Shown here piece after piece: positions 6,695 to 7,297 of a stretch of DNA of 7,297 bases; position 1 is the first letter of the stretch; each line of letters begins with the position of its first letter. The notes beneath the pieces are model-generated. The model saw only the letters and a program-made list of their open reading frames with translations. It did no database searches and was not told the origin of the DNA. A program made the position numbers and the translations under genes. Source of the stretch: JAHRAH01 sp051009015 (GTDB lineage: Bacteria > Pseudomonadota > Gammaproteobacteria > Tethybacterales > Persebacteraceae); NCBI GenBank assembly GCA_051009015.1, contig JBPCWZ010000172.1:1-7297 (forward strand). Direction: 5' to 3'.

Positions 6695-6757
6695 TTGGCG
6701 TTTTGGCAGTGTTATTTCGGCTTTTGCGCGGGTTAGTTCGGCTTTTGGCTGCCTTTG
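6695..6757. repeat. Degenerate 21-nt tandem repeat, three units
   Basis: Units start at 6695, 6716 and 6737. The last two share TTCGGCTTTTG exactly and the first has the related TTGGCGTTTTG. The minus strand of the last two units reads PKAELTRAKAEI, a seven-residue rhythm. The 21-nt period is half of the 42-nt array that follows. I infer non-coding repeat DNA. Confidence 0.55.
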
Positions 6758-6800
6758 CACGACTCTCCGCTCCATTGATTTGACCTTAAACAGTGCGCTG

Positions 6801-6926
6801 ACGACTCTCCGTTGCTTGTGCAAGAGTTTTGCAAAGGGAAGCACGACTCTCCGTTGCTTGTGCAAAAGTTTTGCAAAGGGAAGCACGACTCTCCGCCGCT
6901 TGTGCAAAAGTTTTGCAAAGGGAAAA
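6801..6926. repeat. 42-nt tandem repeat, three near-identical units
   Basis: Contiguous 42-nt units occupy 6801-6842, 6843-6884 and 6885-6926, each starting ACGACTCTCCG and ending with GCAAAGGGAA plus two bases. Units 1 and 2 differ at one position; unit 3 has a few more changes. There are no spacers. A partial unit (ACGACTCTCCGCTCC) begins at 6759. The period persists beyond the array: 6956-6984 repeats 6914-6942 at offset 42 with one mismatch. Since 42 is a multiple of three, frames stay open on both strands, which explains the spurious ORFs here. Confidence 0.9.
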
Positions 6927-6928
6927 AC

Positions 6929-7113
6929 GCCCTGAATTAGTGCAACCGTGACCTGTGCAAAGGGAAAAACGCCCCGAATTAGTGGAAGGAAAGCCCGAAT
7001 TAGTGTTGTTAAAACAAAAAACAACCTTATCAAACCCCCGCCGCCGCCGCCCAAATCTTCGCGGATGCCGTATTTGCGGGCGTTTAAGGCAAATCCGCCC
7101 CGAACTTGTCCAA
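6929..7113 (+). repeat. Four short CGCCCCGAATTAGTG-type repeats
   Basis: Related short blocks lie at 6929-6946, 6970-6987, 6992-7008 and 7096-7113. All could be read PELV, followed by Q, E, L and Q; one is PELVEG. The fourth uses different bases (GAACTTGTC) for the same residues. They resemble, at translated level, the PELVEG motif produced by dispersed intergenic repeats in other bacteria. I infer repeat DNA rather than a protein. Confidence 0.5.
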
Positions 7114-7123
7114 TCCCGCCCTC

Positions 7124-7175
7124 GTCATTGCCGCCGCCCCCCTCGTCATTCCCGCCCCCCCTCGTCATTCCCGCG
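7124..7175 (+). repeat. Cluster of three GTCATTCCCGC-type repeats
   Basis: Copies lie at 7124-7135 (one base changed, GTCATTGCCGCC), 7145-7156 (exact) and 7164-7175 (last base changed), separated by C-rich and CT spacers. With the pair at 6661-6690 they bracket the periodic repeat arrays. Confidence 0.65.
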
Positions 7176-7297
7176 ATTGAAGTCCGAAGTGCAGTGTTGG
7201 GATTCTATATCGGTATTGGGGTGATTGTCATTTTGGTCTTTGTTTCCGCCGGGGATTTGTAGCCCAATGACTTCCGCGGCGTGTTGTTCAACCGGCG

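Larger units (their letters stand above)
6634..7297. other. Gene-free repeat field downstream of the SMUG1 gene
   Basis: I see no credible gene in these 664 bases. Open frames exist on both strands (for example 6627-6935 and 6948-7262 on +, 6680-7168 on -), but their translations are tandem repeats, proline runs and short motifs typical of repeated intergenic DNA. The content is 21- and 42-nt periodic arrays, GTCATTCCCGC-type repeats at both ends, four PELV-type short repeats, and a CCG-repeat run at about 7038-7052. A gene could begin beyond the right edge. Confidence 0.6.

Noticed and set aside
6801..6984. CRISPR-like direct repeats
   Set aside because: The 42-nt units are contiguous with no unique spacers and there are no cas genes; this is a plain tandem repeat.
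6680..7168. 162-residue minus-strand ORF and overlapping + strand ORFs (6627-6935, 6948-7262)
   Set aside because: Their translations consist of the tandem repeats and short dispersed motifs; periods divisible by three keep all frames open. No family resemblance or ribosome site was seen.

Overview
The window comes from a bacterial chromosome, most likely a Gram-negative proteobacterium. An outer-membrane inverse autotransporter, a tripartite tricarboxylate transporter (TTT) piece and a long DMGDH-type flavoprotein with a folate domain all fit marine or host-associated alpha- or gammaproteobacteria. I cannot name a genus. Every supported gene lies on the + strand; the long minus-strand ORFs are shadows of GC-rich coding sequence.

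Layout. (1) 3-1490: 3' part of an inverse autotransporter (intimin/invasin-type) adhesin, cut by the window start. The end of its beta-barrel is followed by two copies of an extracellular domain separated by low-complexity linkers. Two overlapping terminator hairpins at 1412-1478 lie inside the open frame, so the true C-terminus is in doubt. (2) 1491-1584: short spacer with a GC hairpin and C-tracts. (3) 1585-2127: TctB-like membrane protein, probably the 3' remnant of a TctA-TctB fusion permease. (4) 2169-3290: PrpF/GalD-family isomerase. (5) 3291-3426: spacer holding a 91-bp near-copy of an internal piece of the next gene, followed by a copy of a short dispersed repeat. (6) 3427-5904: FAD-dependent dimethylglycine/sarcosine dehydrogenase-like protein with a C-terminal folate-binding (GcvT) half. 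(7) 5911-6633: SMUG1-type uracil-DNA glycosylase, 6 nt downstream and very probably co-transcribed. (8) 6634-7297: no convincing gene; a repeat field with 21- and 42-nt periodic arrays, GTCATTCCCGC-type repeats and four short repeats that would read PELV.

How the genes fit together: the TctB remnant and PrpF suggest uptake and isomerisation of a di- or tricarboxylate. The dehydrogenase would oxidatively demethylate an N-methyl amino acid and pass the one-carbon unit to tetrahydrofolate. The uracil-DNA glycosylase in the same transcript is an unusual partner. The transporter remnant, the displaced gene fragment and the repeats suggest local rearrangement and decay around otherwise intact metabolic genes. 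No tRNA, rRNA or CRISPR array was seen, and no promoter was strong enough to list.
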